From: Haemaphysalis longicornis
Taxonomy: Eukaryota; Arthropoda; Arachnida; Ixodida; Ixodidae
NCBI GenBank assembly: GCA_013339765.2
Contig: CM023452.1
Coordinates: forward strand, 161,335,942 to 161,399,941
Direction of reading: 5' to 3'
DNA length: 64,000 nucleotides
How positions within the stretch are numbered: position 1 is the stretch's first letter; each line of letters opens with the position of its first letter. A program made the position numbers and the translations under genes. The notes beneath the pieces were generated by a model. The model made no database searches, was not told the DNA's origin, and was given only the letters and a program-made list of their open reading frames with translations. Below are positions 43,808 to 54,240 of the stretch, piece after piece.

Positions 43808-44100
43808 AAATTCTGAGTTCGAGGGAGGTCTCAGTCCATTTGAGTTCTGAAATCATTTTCAGGTTTCAGTCCATTTTGAGTTCTGAGTTCACTTTGAGGT
43901 TCGAGTCAATTTTGAGTTCCGAGTTCATTTTGAGTGGTGAGTAAATTTTGAGTTTTGAGTACATTTTGAGTTTTGAGTCCGAATGAGATTGAGTTTTGCG
44001 TTCACTGTGAGTTTGAGTTTGAGTGATCGCAGATGTGGTGATCTGCATTGAGTCCGAGTTTGTTTGAGTGTTGATTCCAAGGTAAATTTGTGAGTGAGTG
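43808..44100 (+). repeat. 18-bp minisatellite array 2
   Basis: Tandem units such as ttccgagttcattttgag, tggtgagtaaattttgag and ttttgagtacattttgag step by 18 bases. Same unit and orientation as 29840-30295. Confidence 0.85.
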
Positions 44101-44273
44101 AGCAGCGGCAAAATTGCCGAAGAATGCGGGAACACATCATGCCCATTGAGGGCCTCACTCGTCTAGGAAAATGGTGCCGGCAATGGGCGACTTCAGTAAT
44201 GGTCCGTGGTTGCTTTGGCAGTCATGAGATACATAAAGTGTTGATCTCGGGGTACACCAAAGAAAATTGTGCG

Positions 44274-44286
44274 CACACACACACAC
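44274..44286. repeat. (CA)n microsatellite
   Basis: Six to seven CA units. Confidence 0.85.
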
Positions 44287-44299
44287 GAAAAAAAGCAGT

Positions 44300-45087
44300 T
44301 TCTTAGAAAGGAAATATGAAACAAACTTGCATTTTATCGTTGTTTTGTATTTCGTTTTATACTGCATCGTGAATCATCGCAATTGCGAAACCCAATAACA
44401 GGCAGGAAGCCCCTAAAAGGCTTGCATGACGAACGTGAAATTGCTTCCACAGACGTTTTAGGAGAGTACTATCGTTCTGTTGGAGGGACACTTTCCTGTC
44501 TTAGTGCGCCATTATGCCAAATACCAGTAGTGATATCTCGTTATGTGGACAACTTGCGAAATTCGTTCAACCTTAGAAAAAAGTAGGATACTTACTCAGC
44601 TGGAGCGTTTGAAACTGCAGATGAGAGACATGTACATTTGGTTTGACAAAGCCCGTAGTCATATTTCGTGAGTCTTGACTGACAAAGGATTTCATGAAAA
44701 TCCATAAAACTCTTCCTTGCGTTGGGTTCTTAGCAGCTATAGTTTTATCCCAGCAATTTAATCGCGCGATTCGCTGAGTAACAAGATCGGATCTCCCCCA
44801 CAAATATCAGTACTGCTGATTAGCCGCAAATCAACGCCGATTCGCAGAAAAGTTTGAATGTACAGACTTTCTATTCATAAACGCAACACCATCGTGCTTT
44901 CCCTGTCTGTAAATTCGAAAACATACCTACACGTGCAATTATCATGATATAGTACTCATATCTGAGGTAATTATGATATCGTAGTCATATCTGAGGTAAT
45001 TTCTTGTTTCGCGCGAAAATGAATACTTTAAGCGCTTCTGAGCGCCCTACCATCATTAGCTAGATATTCTATGGTTTTCTGAAATAA
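44300..45087. other. No gene seen
   Basis: AT-rich flank of the young gypsy insertion. A short local duplication of aattatgata...gtactcatatctgaggta lies near 44938-45000. Confidence 0.5.
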
Positions 45088-45091
45088 CTGT
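45088..45091. repeat. Target-site duplication CTGT (left)
   Basis: CTGT directly outside the left LTR, matched by CTGT at 49742-49745 outside the right LTR. Four bases is usual for Ty3/gypsy. Confidence 0.8.
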
Positions 45092-45445
45092 TGTAGCAGC
45101 CGGGAATGTCGGCTGCCGGATGAAGCGAGAAAGGAGACGTGCGGGTGGTTTGGAGTTGCAAGACAAACTGTTTATTTTCCTTACGTCCGAGTGCAGAGAG
45201 TTCCCCCCGACGAGGGAGAGAAGGAGGCACCCCCGCGTTCTTCTAAAAGAGAAAGAGAAAAGGGGGGCCCCCGAGCGAGCAGACGTAGCATGCCGCCAGG
45301 GCTAATCCCGGGAGCCGGCCCCGACAACAAGTTGTTCCCCCTACACGGAGGGCGAGGCGCTGGCGCCACGAGTAGGCGCGCTGTCTACGGCCGGCTGCTG
45401 ACGGGATAGAAAAGAATGCGGTGGTGCTGAGCAGCTTCCGCTACA
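45092..45445 (-). repeat. 3' LTR of the CsRn1-like element
   Basis: 354 bp, TGTAGCAGCCGGG...CTTCCGCTACA on the plus strand (the termini are themselves a short inverted repeat, TGTAGC/GCTACA). Same sequence and length as 49388-49741. AATAAA lies on the minus strand at 45171-45176, a likely polyadenylation signal. Confidence 0.95.
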
Positions 45446-45448
45446 AAG

Positions 45449-45463
45449 GCTCCCCCCCTAGAT
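45449..45463 (-). other. Polypurine tract of the CsRn1-like element
   Basis: The minus strand reads tagggggggagcctt directly before the 3' LTR. Expected plus-strand primer position. Confidence 0.75.
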
Positions 45464-45526
45464 TGCGGAGCTTTTAAAGAAGGACAGCAGTTACGGGCTG
45501 AATAGCGAAAGGTCAGAGTCCAATGG

Positions 45527-48500
45527 TTAGCAGTGAAATCGTACGTGAGAGGCTGCTTGAATGGAAACCTCAATATGAGCAGGCTTGGCGCGGTCAACGG
45601 CGACGACTTCTCGTTTCCCCCGCACGTCGATTGTGATGGTTTTGTTAGTACGTCCCAAAACTTTGAATGGGCCATCGTACGGCGGAGTAAGGGGCGGCTT
45701 CGTTGCGTCGTGTCGCACGAACACATGGGTAGCGGAGTCCATGTCAGGAAAAGTGAAAACTTTCCTGTTGCGGGCGATGCGAGGTGCTGTAGGCCTGAGT
45801 TGCGCAAGCCATGCGCGCAGCTTCTCGATGTGATCGGAGGCTGTTGGGGCGGAAGGTGTCTGGTCGGAGAAGAATTCTCCCGGGAGGCGCACTGTTGAGC
45901 CGTAGACCATTTCCGCTGCGCTGAAGCCGAGGTCTTCCTTCACCGTTGAGCGTAGGCCAAGAAGAACGAGCGGGAGCTTCTCCACCCAGTGCTGGCGGTC
46001 AAGTTTCGCTGCCAGTGCGGCTTTGAGTTGCCGGTGGAAGCGCTCAACCATTCCGTTGCTGGCGGGGTGGTAGGCGGTAGTATGCTGCAGCTTCGTGCCG
46101 AGGAGCGTTGAAAGTGCGGAAAAAAGGTTGCTCTGGAATTGCCGTCCCCGGTCAGTTGTTATGCGGGCGGGGCAGCCAAAGCGCGACACCCATGTTTGAA
46201 TGAAGGCCTGCGCGACGGTCTCAGCTGATATGTCCGCAATTGGTATAGCTTCGGGCCACCGGCTGTACCTGTCGATGCATGTGAGCAGGTACCTAAATCC
46301 TTGGCAGGGCGGTAGTGGTCCCACGAGGTCGAGGTGAACGTGGTCAAACCGCGACTCAGGAGTCCGAAATTCCTGTAGTGCAGCCCGATTGTGGCGAGTC
46401 ACCTTCACTTGCTGACACGTTTCACATGTCCGAGCCCAACGTCGCACGTCCGCGTTGACTCCGGGCCAAACGAAGCGTTGCGTTATCAGCCGCTGGGTGG
46501 CGCGGACACCTGGGTGGCTGATGGAGTGGAAAGTGTTGAATACCACTCGGCGAAAATTCAGTGGGACGAAAGGTCGTGGTGCTGCCTGGGAGGTATCGCA
46601 GGTTATCGTGCTCTGGACGTAGGGAAGTGCAACCTCCGAGAGCACGAGTGAAGATCCCCCTCCTTTCAGTCTTGTCAACTCGGGGTCGTCCCGCTGAGCT
46701 GCGGCCATAGCTTCGAAGTCCAGGACTTCTGTGCCGGAAGCGTTGACGCGAGACAAGGCGTCAGCTGCTTCGTTTTCGACCCCGGGAACGTGGCGGATGT
46801 CTGTAGAAAACTCGGAGATGAATGAGAGCTGACGGATTTCTCGTTCTGAGTAGGAGGAACTGTTGTTGTTGAATACGTAGGTGAGGGGCTTGTGGTCTGT
46901 CAAGATGTAGAACTCACGGCCTTCGAGGAAGTAGCGGAAATGCTTAATGGAACAATAGATTGCGAGCATCTCCCTTCCAAAAGTGCTGTACCGTGCTTCT
47001 GCAGGCTTCAGACGTTTCGAAAAGAAGCCCAGTGGCTTCCACTGGGCGCCCTCCTGTTGCTGCAGCACTGCTCCGACCGATGTGGAGGAAGCGTCCACCA
47101 TGAGGCGTGTAGGAGCTTCAGGCCGTGGATGAATGAGGAGGGTAGCCGCGGCTAGCTCGTCCTTAGCTTTCTGGAAAGCGTTCTGGTGTTCGTCAGACCA
47201 ACAAAATTCTGGTGCCTTTTGGTCGTCTCGGCGCAGCAGGTCGGTCAATGGCTGGAGCACTCGAGCACAAGACGGAATGAACCGCCGGTGGAAGTTTAAG
47301 AGCCCGAGGAACTCTCTCAGCTTGCGAAAAGATGTTGGAGCTGGAAACTTCTTGACGGATTCCACCCTCGATTCCAATGGCATAATGCCTTCAGCAGTGA
47401 TGTGGTGGCCGAGGAAGTTGAGCGCCTCTACTCCAAACACGCACTTTTGAGGTTTCAACACCAGACCGTGCTCATCCAGACGCTGAAAGAGCTTGCGGAG
47501 GTGCTCTTCGTGCTCCGCAGGCGTTCTGCTGGCCACCAAAATGTCATCCAGGTAGACAAAGATGAAAGGAAGACCCCGGGTGACCTCATCCATGAACCTT
47601 TGAAAGGTCTGTGCGGCATTTTTCAAGCCGTAGGGCATGCGGACAAACTCAAACAGGCCGAACGGAGTTGTTATGGCTGTTTTTGGTATGTCCTGCGGTT
47701 CGACGGGGATTTGGTGGTATGCCGCTACGAGGTCGATCTTGCTGTATATTTTCGTACCTGCCAGCCGCGCGCTGAAATCGTGAATGTGTGGCAGAGGATA
47801 CTGGTCCGGCGTTGTCGATGCGTTCAAGGCTCTGTAATCACCACACGGGCGCCAATCGTCGTCCTTAGGCACCATGTGTAGCGGCGATGAATGGTTGCTA
47901 GACGAAGGGCGAACAATTCCCAGCTGCAGCATATGCTCGAACTCCCTGCGTGCCGCTTGAAGCCTTTTGCTGGACAGCCGTCGTGGCCGGGCGGTGACTG
48001 GCGGCCCGGTGGTGACGATGTGGTGAGTCACGTTATGTTTCACCGGCTGTTCCGTGTTGCGGGGCTTGGTGAGCGAGGGGAATTCGGCCAGGACGTGGTG
48101 GTAGGCTGATACTGGCTGGAAGGCGCAGATGCCAGATGAGCAGATGTTTGACTCCAAACCACGTACTTTGAGGGATGTGTTGTTATCCTTGAGGCAACGG
48201 TCACGTACGCTCACATCCAGGTTGAAGTGGCTGAGAAAGTCTGCTCCGAGTATGGCGAAATTAACATCCGCCACCACGAAGACCCAGCGAAACAGGCGCC
48301 TGAGTCCGACGTCTATTGTCAGCGAGCGGAAGCCGTACGTAGCGATGGCAGTGTTGTTCACTGCCTGCAGCGACGATGTGTTCTTGCTACGTCGGCGATC
48401 CTCGGGGGTTGCCGGGACAATAGAGATTTCGGCTCCCGTGTCGACTAGCAGGCGCGAGTTGCTTACGCGGTCGACTACGAAGAACAGGCGGCTGGGTGGA

Positions 48501-48559
48501 GGGCCGATGTCGTAAGCCGCCGTTAACGACTGGCCGGAGCGTTTCCCGGAAACGAGCAA
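45527..48559 (-). CDS. pol: Pol polyprotein of the CsRn1-like element (1010 codons from TTG)
   Basis: Makes and integrates element DNA. Domains by residue of this frame: retropepsin LLVDTGAEIS (Asp40); RT about 200-390 with FVYLDD at 334-339; RNase H with Asp489 (MVDAS), Glu530 and Asp555 (LTDHK). The integrase zinc finger has His678, His682, Cys712 and Cys715, and its core has Asp744 (HLDLVG), Asp803 (TTDRG) and Glu839 (GMVERF). A GPF/Y-type end follows (PYDGPFKVLGR) and no chromodomain was seen. All catalytic residues are present. The first codon is TTG, not ATG, and the frame is closed by TAG about 15 bases upstream. Translation must therefore enter from gag, most simply by a -1 shift at 48541-48547. 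The frame overlaps gag by 37 bases. Confidence 0.95.
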   Translation of the reverse strand: MLVSGKRSGQSLTAAYDIGPPPSRLFFVVDRVSNSRLLVDTGAEISIVPATPEDRRRSKNTSSLQAVNNTAIATYGFRSLTIDVGLRRLFRWVFVVADVNFAILGADFLSHFNLDVSVRDRCLKDNNTSLKVRGLESNICSSGICAFQPVSAYHHVLAEFPSLTKPRNTEQPVKHNVTHHIVTTGPPVTARPRRLSSKRLQAARREFEHMLQLGIVRPSSSNHSSPLHMVPKDDDWRPCGDYRALNASTTPDQYPLPHIHDFSARLAGTKIYSKIDLVAAYHQIPVEPQDIPKTAITTPFGLFEFVRMPYGLKNAAQTFQRFMDEVTRGLPFIFVYLDDILVASRTPAEHEEHLRKLFQRLDEHGLVLKPQKCVFGVEALNFLGHHITAEGIMPLESRVESVKKFPAPTSFRKLREFLGLLNFHRRFIPSCARVLQPLTDLLRRDDQKAPEFCWSDEHQNAFQKAKDELAAATLLIHPRPEAPTRLMVDASSTSVGAVLQQQEGAQWKPLGFFSKRLKPAEARYSTFGREMLAIYCSIKHFRYFLEGREFYILTDHKPLTYVFNNNSSSYSEREIRQLSFISEFSTDIRHVPGVENEAADALSRVNASGTEVLDFEAMAAAQRDDPELTRLKGGGSSLVLSEVALPYVQSTITCDTSQAAPRPFVPLNFRRVVFNTFHSISHPGVRATQRLITQRFVWPGVNADVRRWARTCETCQQVKVTRHNRAALQEFRTPESRFDHVHLDLVGPLPPCQGFRYLLTCIDRYSRWPEAIPIADISAETVAQAFIQTWVSRFGCPARITTDRGRQFQSNLFSALSTLLGTKLQHTTAYHPASNGMVERFHRQLKAALAAKLDRQHWVEKLPLVLLGLRSTVKEDLGFSAAEMVYGSTVRLPGEFFSDQTPSAPTASDHIEKLRAWLAQLRPTAPRIARNRKVFTFPDMDSATHVFVRHDATKPPLTPPYDGPFKVLGRTNKTITIDVRGKREVVAVDRAKPAHIEVSIQAASHVRFHC

Positions 48560-49350
48560 GGTTGAGTGCAGCGGCTAGCACCCGTGCCGAAACGACGGTG
48601 GTACCAGCAAACTCCGTCCTGTCTATCTCGTGCCTGGCTTCTCTGGGAAGAGCTTGGGTGTCTTGAAGGGGATCGGTTGCGTCGTTGCTCGTCCTGTTGG
48701 GGAGCGCCAGATAGCACAAGTTTCTGCATGGTCTCGGTAAGGTGTTGCAGTTTCTCCTCAAGGCGCGACAGTCGATCTGGTTGCTCATGTGTTCTTGCAG
48801 CAGCTATGGGCGCAAAGGTTGGAGTTGAGTATTCCGTGATGCGATCGGCAAGTTGCGCTAGTCGATCAAGGGACGTCTCATTTGAACCCGCGAGAACCAC
48901 GCGCACCGACTGGGGCAGCCGTTGCAGGAAAAGTTCACGAAGAAGTGGGAGCTGGCCGTCCTGACGCGCGTGCACACCGAGTAGTTGCCGCATACGGTGC
49001 AGCAGTTGGGAAGGTCGTTGGTCGCCCAGCTCTTCGCGACACAAGAGCTGCTGCAATCTGCTTTCTTCAGGCGCCTCGAGGCGGTCCAGCACCGTCTTTT
49101 TGAGGGTGTCGTATTCTTCTTGCGCGGGGGGTGAAACCAAAATGTCGTCGATAGCGTCGGCGATTTCGGGGGGCAGGGCTGCGACGACGTGAAGGTATTT
49201 TGTTGACTGCGAGGTGATGTGCCGGAGCTGAAAACGGGCCTCCACTTGGCTGAACCAAACTCTTGGATTTTTCGGCCAAAAATTTGGTAGCTTCAGTTCT
49301 GTGGCGATGACCGCAGGCGTGGAGGCAGCAGCGTTGTCGTCGGAGCTCAT
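48523..49350 (-). CDS. gag: Gag of the CsRn1-like element (275 aa)
   Basis: ATG at 49350-49348, about 20 bases after the primer-binding site. Structural protein of the virus-like particle. Residues 15-180 form the helical capsid region, beginning LKLPNFWPKNPRVWFSQVEA, a start typical of CsRn1/Kabuki-type gags. Residues 190-240 are charged and Ser/Arg-rich. The nucleic-acid-binding motif near the C-terminus is CHCC, with Cys248, His251, Cys261 and Cys265 (CWYHRRFGTGASRCTQPC), rather than the CCHC of most retroelements. The frame ends with TAA at 48525-48523. GGGAAAC lies 16 bases before that stop in the register expected for -1 slippage into pol. Confidence 0.93.
   Translation of the reverse strand: MSSDDNAAASTPAVIATELKLPNFWPKNPRVWFSQVEARFQLRHITSQSTKYLHVVAALPPEIADAIDDILVSPPAQEEYDTLKKTVLDRLEAPEESRLQQLLCREELGDQRPSQLLHRMRQLLGVHARQDGQLPLLRELFLQRLPQSVRVVLAGSNETSLDRLAQLADRITEYSTPTFAPIAAARTHEQPDRLSRLEEKLQHLTETMQKLVLSGAPQQDEQRRNRSPSRHPSSSQRSQARDRQDGVCWYHRRFGTGASRCTQPCSFPGNAPASR
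48541..48547 (-). promoter_or_regulatory. Putative -1 ribosomal frameshift site GGGAAAC
   Basis: On the minus strand G GGA AAC is read as codons GGA and AAC in gag. Slipping back one base gives GGG AAA, the pol frame. The heptamer lies inside the short window between the pol-frame TAG (about 48575) and the gag TAA (48523). A 7-bp stem is possible downstream (GGCGGCT with AGCCGCC), although the spacer of ~19 bases is longer than usual. GGGAAAC is a known slippery heptamer in retroviruses. Confidence 0.75.
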
Positions 49351-49369
49351 CGCGGCGTGTTCGTTGAAG

Positions 49370-49384
49370 CGTTCGGGTCACCAA
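49370..49384 (-). other. Primer-binding site of the CsRn1-like element
   Basis: On the minus strand TGGTGACCCGAACGC starts three bases after the LTR end. The first nine bases complement the 3' end (GGGTCACCA) of eukaryotic tRNA-Trp, as in the CsRn1 clade. Confidence 0.75.
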
Positions 49385-49387
49385 TTT

Positions 49388-49741
49388 TGTAGCAGCCGGG
49401 AATGTCGGCTGCCGGATGAAGCGAGAAAGGAGACGTGCGGGTGGTTTGGAGTTGCAAGACAAACTGTTTATTTTCCTTACGTCCGAGTGCAGAGAGTTCC
49501 CCCCGACGAGGGAGAGAAGGAGGCACCCCCGCGTTCTTCTAAAAGAGAAAGAGAAAAGGGGGGCCCCCGAGCGAGCAGACGTAGCATGCCGCCAGGGCTA
49601 ATCCCGGGAGCCGGCCCCGACAACAAGTTGTTCCCCCTACACGGAGGGCGAGGCGCTGGCGCCACGAGTAGGCGCGCTGTCTACGGCCGGCTGCTGACGG
49701 GATAGAAAAGAATGCGGTGGTGCTGAGCAGCTTCCGCTACA
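49388..49741 (-). repeat. 5' LTR of the CsRn1-like element
   Basis: Base-for-base the same as 45092-45445 in my reading. AATAAA (minus) at 49467-49472. As 5' LTR it should hold the promoter. No clear TATA box was seen. Confidence 0.95.
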
Positions 49742-49745
49742 CTGT

Positions 49746-51479
49746 GATGGGCTGAGTGCACGTCTGCAGGAAGTAGGGGCATGGGGTACGCTATGGGTGA
49801 TTTCTGTGGTAGAAACAATGTTTTAATGCTTGATGTTTCACAAGGAGAAAAAACATTGAGTGTGTGTTGGGGTCACAATCAAAAACACTTTGAACACGTT
49901 CAAGGTTTTCTTACTATCTTGAATTGTTTATATGTAGTGGACAGCTTGAAATTAGCGTGGAAGATCACACATACTGTGAATAAAATACGGTAAAGTGTAT
50001 AGTGTATCGAGTGTATAAAGAATTTTTACAAAGAGAATAATGCAGTATCTACAATGTATAATCGACGGAGTTGTTACGAAGCACGCTGATTGGCTACCCG
50101 TTGTGATAGGAAAAGTGCGGGCTTCATTGAGAAACACCGTATCTAGAACATACAGAGTGCGCTCCCTTCTCTGTTTGCTTCAACTGCCTGTCAAATTTAG
50201 TCTCCCTCCGAACAGTAAGATATCATTCTACGTACTTCGTACAGTGTATCCAAGTTGCGCAGACACATGCATTTTTATTATTGCCCTAGTAACACTAGTC
50301 AAATAACATTAATACTATAGGGACATAAGCCTTAGCACTCCCTTTATCGTGATCAAAGCTACACTGCCGTATTGATACCTTCAGAGCATTGAAAAGAATA
50401 CGTATAGGGCTTGTACATCACCTCTAGAATCTATAAACGAAGATCTTCATGGTACAAAAATGAAGGAAGTTCCCACTAATGATTAAGACTTCACGGTAGC
50501 GAAGCTGTACAGAAGTTATGATTCTAACGAGGCAATATTTTGAAGCAACCAAACTTGTGTTTTCTCTCGATGGCTCCTCTAAACGATAAAAACACAAAAG
50601 TAAAAAACTGTCATTCAGCCTGGATAATAGCTGGCTGTCCTATAATTAAAATGCTAGCCTTGATTTTTGATCATCGGCAATGCATCCTGTCAAGGCAATC
50701 GAGAATATTGCGGCAAGAGAGCTATGTATTTTTCATATATTTACCAACTTTAATAAATATGCAGGCCCATGCCATAATAATAAACAGTGTGTTATTGCTT
50801 TAGTGTGCCTGGAATTGTTTTGGCTGGTTTGGCAGAGAAGCAGCTGACATTAAAACACATGCTACGGAAGATATTCAGTCGGGTGTGTTTGACGTAACCC
50901 AAAGTGAAAAACTGAAATTATGTCTGGATGGAATCTTATCTATCTGATGTCCATGATGTCCCCTGATGTCTGATGTCCCCTGAAATTTACGTTAAATTTA
51001 TGTCCGGTGTAATCCACAGTAACAAATTACTCCCGTCTGAAAGAGCCCAAAATTGAATTTTTTTGTTTTTCAGTCATATGCACTACGGAATATTTATAAT
51101 TTGGTTTCTTGCACAGTCAACTGTGCATTGAAATTGTGTCTCCCGAGGTGTTCACCAGATGCCAATCCTCTGAAAACTTTGAAGGACAGCTAGATTTGTT
51201 GTTTATGTGAGCTTTGTGTATTGTTCACCTTTTACCCCTGCTGGAACCTGGAAGGTTTAGCAGTGTTGTAAACAAATATATAAGTAAGCAAATGGAAATG
51301 AAAGTTACGTTCAAAGAAAGGTCAAGAAGAAACGTTTATGTCTGATGGAACCAAACTACACTGACGCTTTATGTAAACTATGCCACTTTATTCGAAAACA
51401 ACACTGTTACTGCTTTGCCCCAGACCCACTGCGACCTGATTATGGGGTTTAACGGGCCAAGGCTACACAGGCGATGACG
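49746..51479. other. No gene seen
   Basis: AT-rich sequence without a recognised domain. A short tandem of (t/c)ctgatgtccc occurs near 50943-50985. Confidence 0.5.
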
Positions 51480-51755
51480 CGCACCGAAGTGGAAGGCTCC
51501 AGATTAATTTTGACCATCCCGGGTTCTTTAGGAGCCGCTGAAATGTCAACACACGCATATTTTCACTTTTTGCTGTGATCAGAAAAGCGACCACCGCGGC
51601 CAGGAATCAAACCCCGGTACATGGGCTCAGCAGCACATATTTGCGCTTTTTGCTGTCATCAGAAAAGTCACCACTGCGGCCAGGAATCGAACCCCCGTAC
51701 ATGGGCTCAGCAGAACAACGCCTTAACACACCACTGCGACCTAGTGTTTGCTTGA
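51480..51755 (-). repeat. tRNA-derived SINE with internal 80-bp duplication
   Basis: The minus strand carries a perfect Pol III B box, GGTTCGATTCC, in ...cccatgtacgggggttcga, with a weaker A-box region upstream. The body then reads ccgcagtggtg...ctgatgacagcaaaaagcgc and ends ...aaaattaatctggagcc. Two tandem 80-bp copies, 51556-51635 and 51636-51715, duplicate the B-box part (the first copy has ggtttgattcc). The body matches 17480-17640. Confidence 0.65.
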
Positions 51756-53829
51756 AATGCCACAGTTCCCGGTTTTTTGCGTACTCGCTGTCTCATGGTG
51801 CAGAGGAAATTGCGACTTGTGCACGACAGCCGCGTCGCCGAGGTTGAGGATATTTAGGAATAACTATCCTCATTTTTGAGGCCACCTGCAGATCTATGTC
51901 ACTCAGTAAAAGCTACAACTAAGCAACCTTTACCCCTACCTTTTTTCTTCTCTCATTTCTCTACAGAGTCAACATACTGATTGTTTTTAATATTGTCTCA
52001 ATTATGCAAATGCTGACATCATGCAATGCAAAATTTTGAAGTTTTGAAAATTTTATTGGTGGTTTTCGGTATTGACAGTACGTCAGCATACAACATTTTT
52101 ATGAAGTATGCATTGGAAGTCCTTTTTTTAAGTTTGTTACCAGTTCATTGCCGCGCTCAGGCTTAAGCAGAGTACTTGTTCCTGATGTCTGTCGCCGCAA
52201 GGATACCGCGTGGGAGCCAAAATGTTAATCTTTTAAATCTACTAACTTCGTGGTCGGCGCCATTGCCTTTTATTTTTTAGCATGCATCCCGACCAGACAA
52301 GCGTCCTTCACACTCTTGATTTAAAAAAACAATTGTTAAACACAAAACCATTGTACTGTGGCTGCAAAGTTACCTGCTTAATTTGCGATATATGACTTGG
52401 TATCGAACTTGCGGCGCACTTGGTGGAGCAGCCAATAGATAGCAGTCGGTACGCCTAAATGGCGTCGTGAACACTCTGAAAGTCTGGCGTAGTGAAAAAA
52501 TCTTGCAGGAAGTTTCCGTGTGTGACATCCTTTGTTCTTGTTTGCGTATTTTAATTTCAACTATTTCCCAGTCGTTCTTGCTTTTCGTGATGAAAGTAAG
52601 ACTTTAGCTCACATGAATTTTCACTTGCTGGTGATAAAACAGTGACAAAAACGTTTGTGCCATTTTTTTAACTTTAGGAGCCACCGCACCTCTGCGATAG
52701 CCACTAGAAACACGGCACAGCATTTATCACAGCTCGTAAAGTCGTTGATGGCATTTGCCTTCAATTCATTTCGGTTTTATAACAGCGTCAGTAAACGTCC
52801 GGACAGCTGTGTAGTCACCGCACTATTTTCGTTTGCTTCTGTGATCACATTTTGCGCTAGAAGTGGCATGACTTATTCTTCGAGAAGCGGGAAGTTGTAT
52901 GTTGTCTTCATCCTCGCTTTATTTAAAATGTGAACATGGTTATACTAAAATGATTAGTGTAAGGCAGAAAAGGTGCCAGGATCCTCCAAACATACCCCTC
53001 GGCTAAGCCAGCAGAATGGATGTACCAGTGATGAAAAAATATCTAAGTCCACAATAAAAATATTTGTATTTACATTGCATAGACACGAATGTGCTTGTCT
53101 TCTGATAAACCTTGTCTTCCCTGTCTTCTTCCTTCACATGACTTTGGCTGCCCCTTGTCATCCTCGTCATCTGTGCCATTTATGTGTTTCCGAACACTTA
53201 AAATGCAACATCCTCCACGCCCCACACGTAAATGAAGTTGGCTAGTCACCCTTGCACCTCAACCTCCAGGTCATATGAGCGTCTACACATGAGACAATTC
53301 AACCTACACGCTCCAAACCCAATATCTTGGCCCTGGTTCACTGTGAATACTCTGCCTATCTGTTTCATGTGGTGGAAAAAGTGGTTGTCTTCGCGACTGC
53401 CACTTTACGCAGAGAAAAGCAAATGCGCCTCACTTCATCTTTTGTTCGCTTGTCCTTGCTTGAACAGCAATCAGTCTCACTGCCATGGCATCTTGCTCTC
53501 CGAAGCGGGTATTCTGACTCACTTCGTGATGTCGGTCGTTTCCAGCTCTTCTGGTTGCTTTTTCTCCTCCCGTAAGATGCATCAGTTGGTTACACATTAA
53601 CTTTGCCTTCAGTAGTGTGGGAATAAAATCGTTCTGGCGACCAAACGCGATTAATATTTATCTGGCCTTTCATGTGCTTGTGTGAGGCAGGGACGTCTGC
53701 ATCTGACCTATATCGTATAGAAATCAAATGGCACTATTTCAGCGGTCGTTTCATGTCATTTCTCGCAGCAGACTGGACATTTATTTGCGGAGATGGTTCA
53801 CGGCTTTATTATGGGCTCACCCTCAGCGC
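51756..53829. other. No gene seen
   Basis: AT-rich sequence. Open frames of up to ~120 codons (e.g. 53232-53600) without a recognisable family. The right end may include unrecognised pol remnants of the adjoining BEL/Pao copy. Confidence 0.4.
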
Positions 53830-54240
53830 GACATTCAAATCGATCTCCGATAAGCTTAGTACGATTCATGGCCCTGAAAACTCCAAACGAAAATAGAGTT
53901 GAGAGTGACCATGCTGTTGTTTTCAGGGTGATGGCGGAACTCTCCTGTCATGACCTTCCAGAGGGGGTCAACTCCTATGAGCAGGCTAATCCCTGGTACA
54001 GCAGCCATGCCTGGCTGAAAAAGCTTGTCCGCAATGACCTGACGGCTGTCTTCGATAGATGAGACAAAGTCCCTCTCGATGGGTACTTGCACGATTTTCT
54101 TGCAAATGAAAGGAACTTACAAGAAATGCCTCACTTTACTAACTTCGTACAAACACTTGCACAAGGCGGCATTCTCTTTTTGATGAGTTATCCTGCCCGA
54201 ACGGGTCAAGATACAATTTCGTCATCCCAATCTCGAGCAG
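53830..54240 (-). pseudogene. BEL/Pao protease-region remnant
   Basis: GISLLIGVDPLWKVMTGEFR (about 53990-53931) followed by NSIFVWSFQGHESY matches the conserved end of the BEL/Pao retropepsin-like region (LLIGxDxxWK...GWxxQGP). Upstream pieces are too degraded to place. Frames are broken on both sides. Confidence 0.7.

Larger units (their letters stand above)
45092..49741 (-). mobile_element. Intact CsRn1-like Ty3/gypsy retrotransposon
   Basis: 4650 bp with two 354-bp LTRs that I read as identical, a 4-bp target duplication, a TGGTGACCC primer site, open gag and pol, and a polypurine tract. The gag has a CHCC rather than CCHC motif and the primer site fits the 3' end of tRNA-Trp. Both are recorded hallmarks of the CsRn1 clade of Ty3/gypsy. 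Pol contains protease, RT, RNase H and integrase in the usual gypsy order. No env-like frame. Every expected part is present and uninterrupted, so the copy is recent and possibly mobile. Confidence 0.93.

Noticed and set aside
45533..48515. Plus-strand frames opposite the gypsy pol (up to 159 codons)
   Set aside because: Antisense shadows of the intact 1010-codon minus-strand pol.
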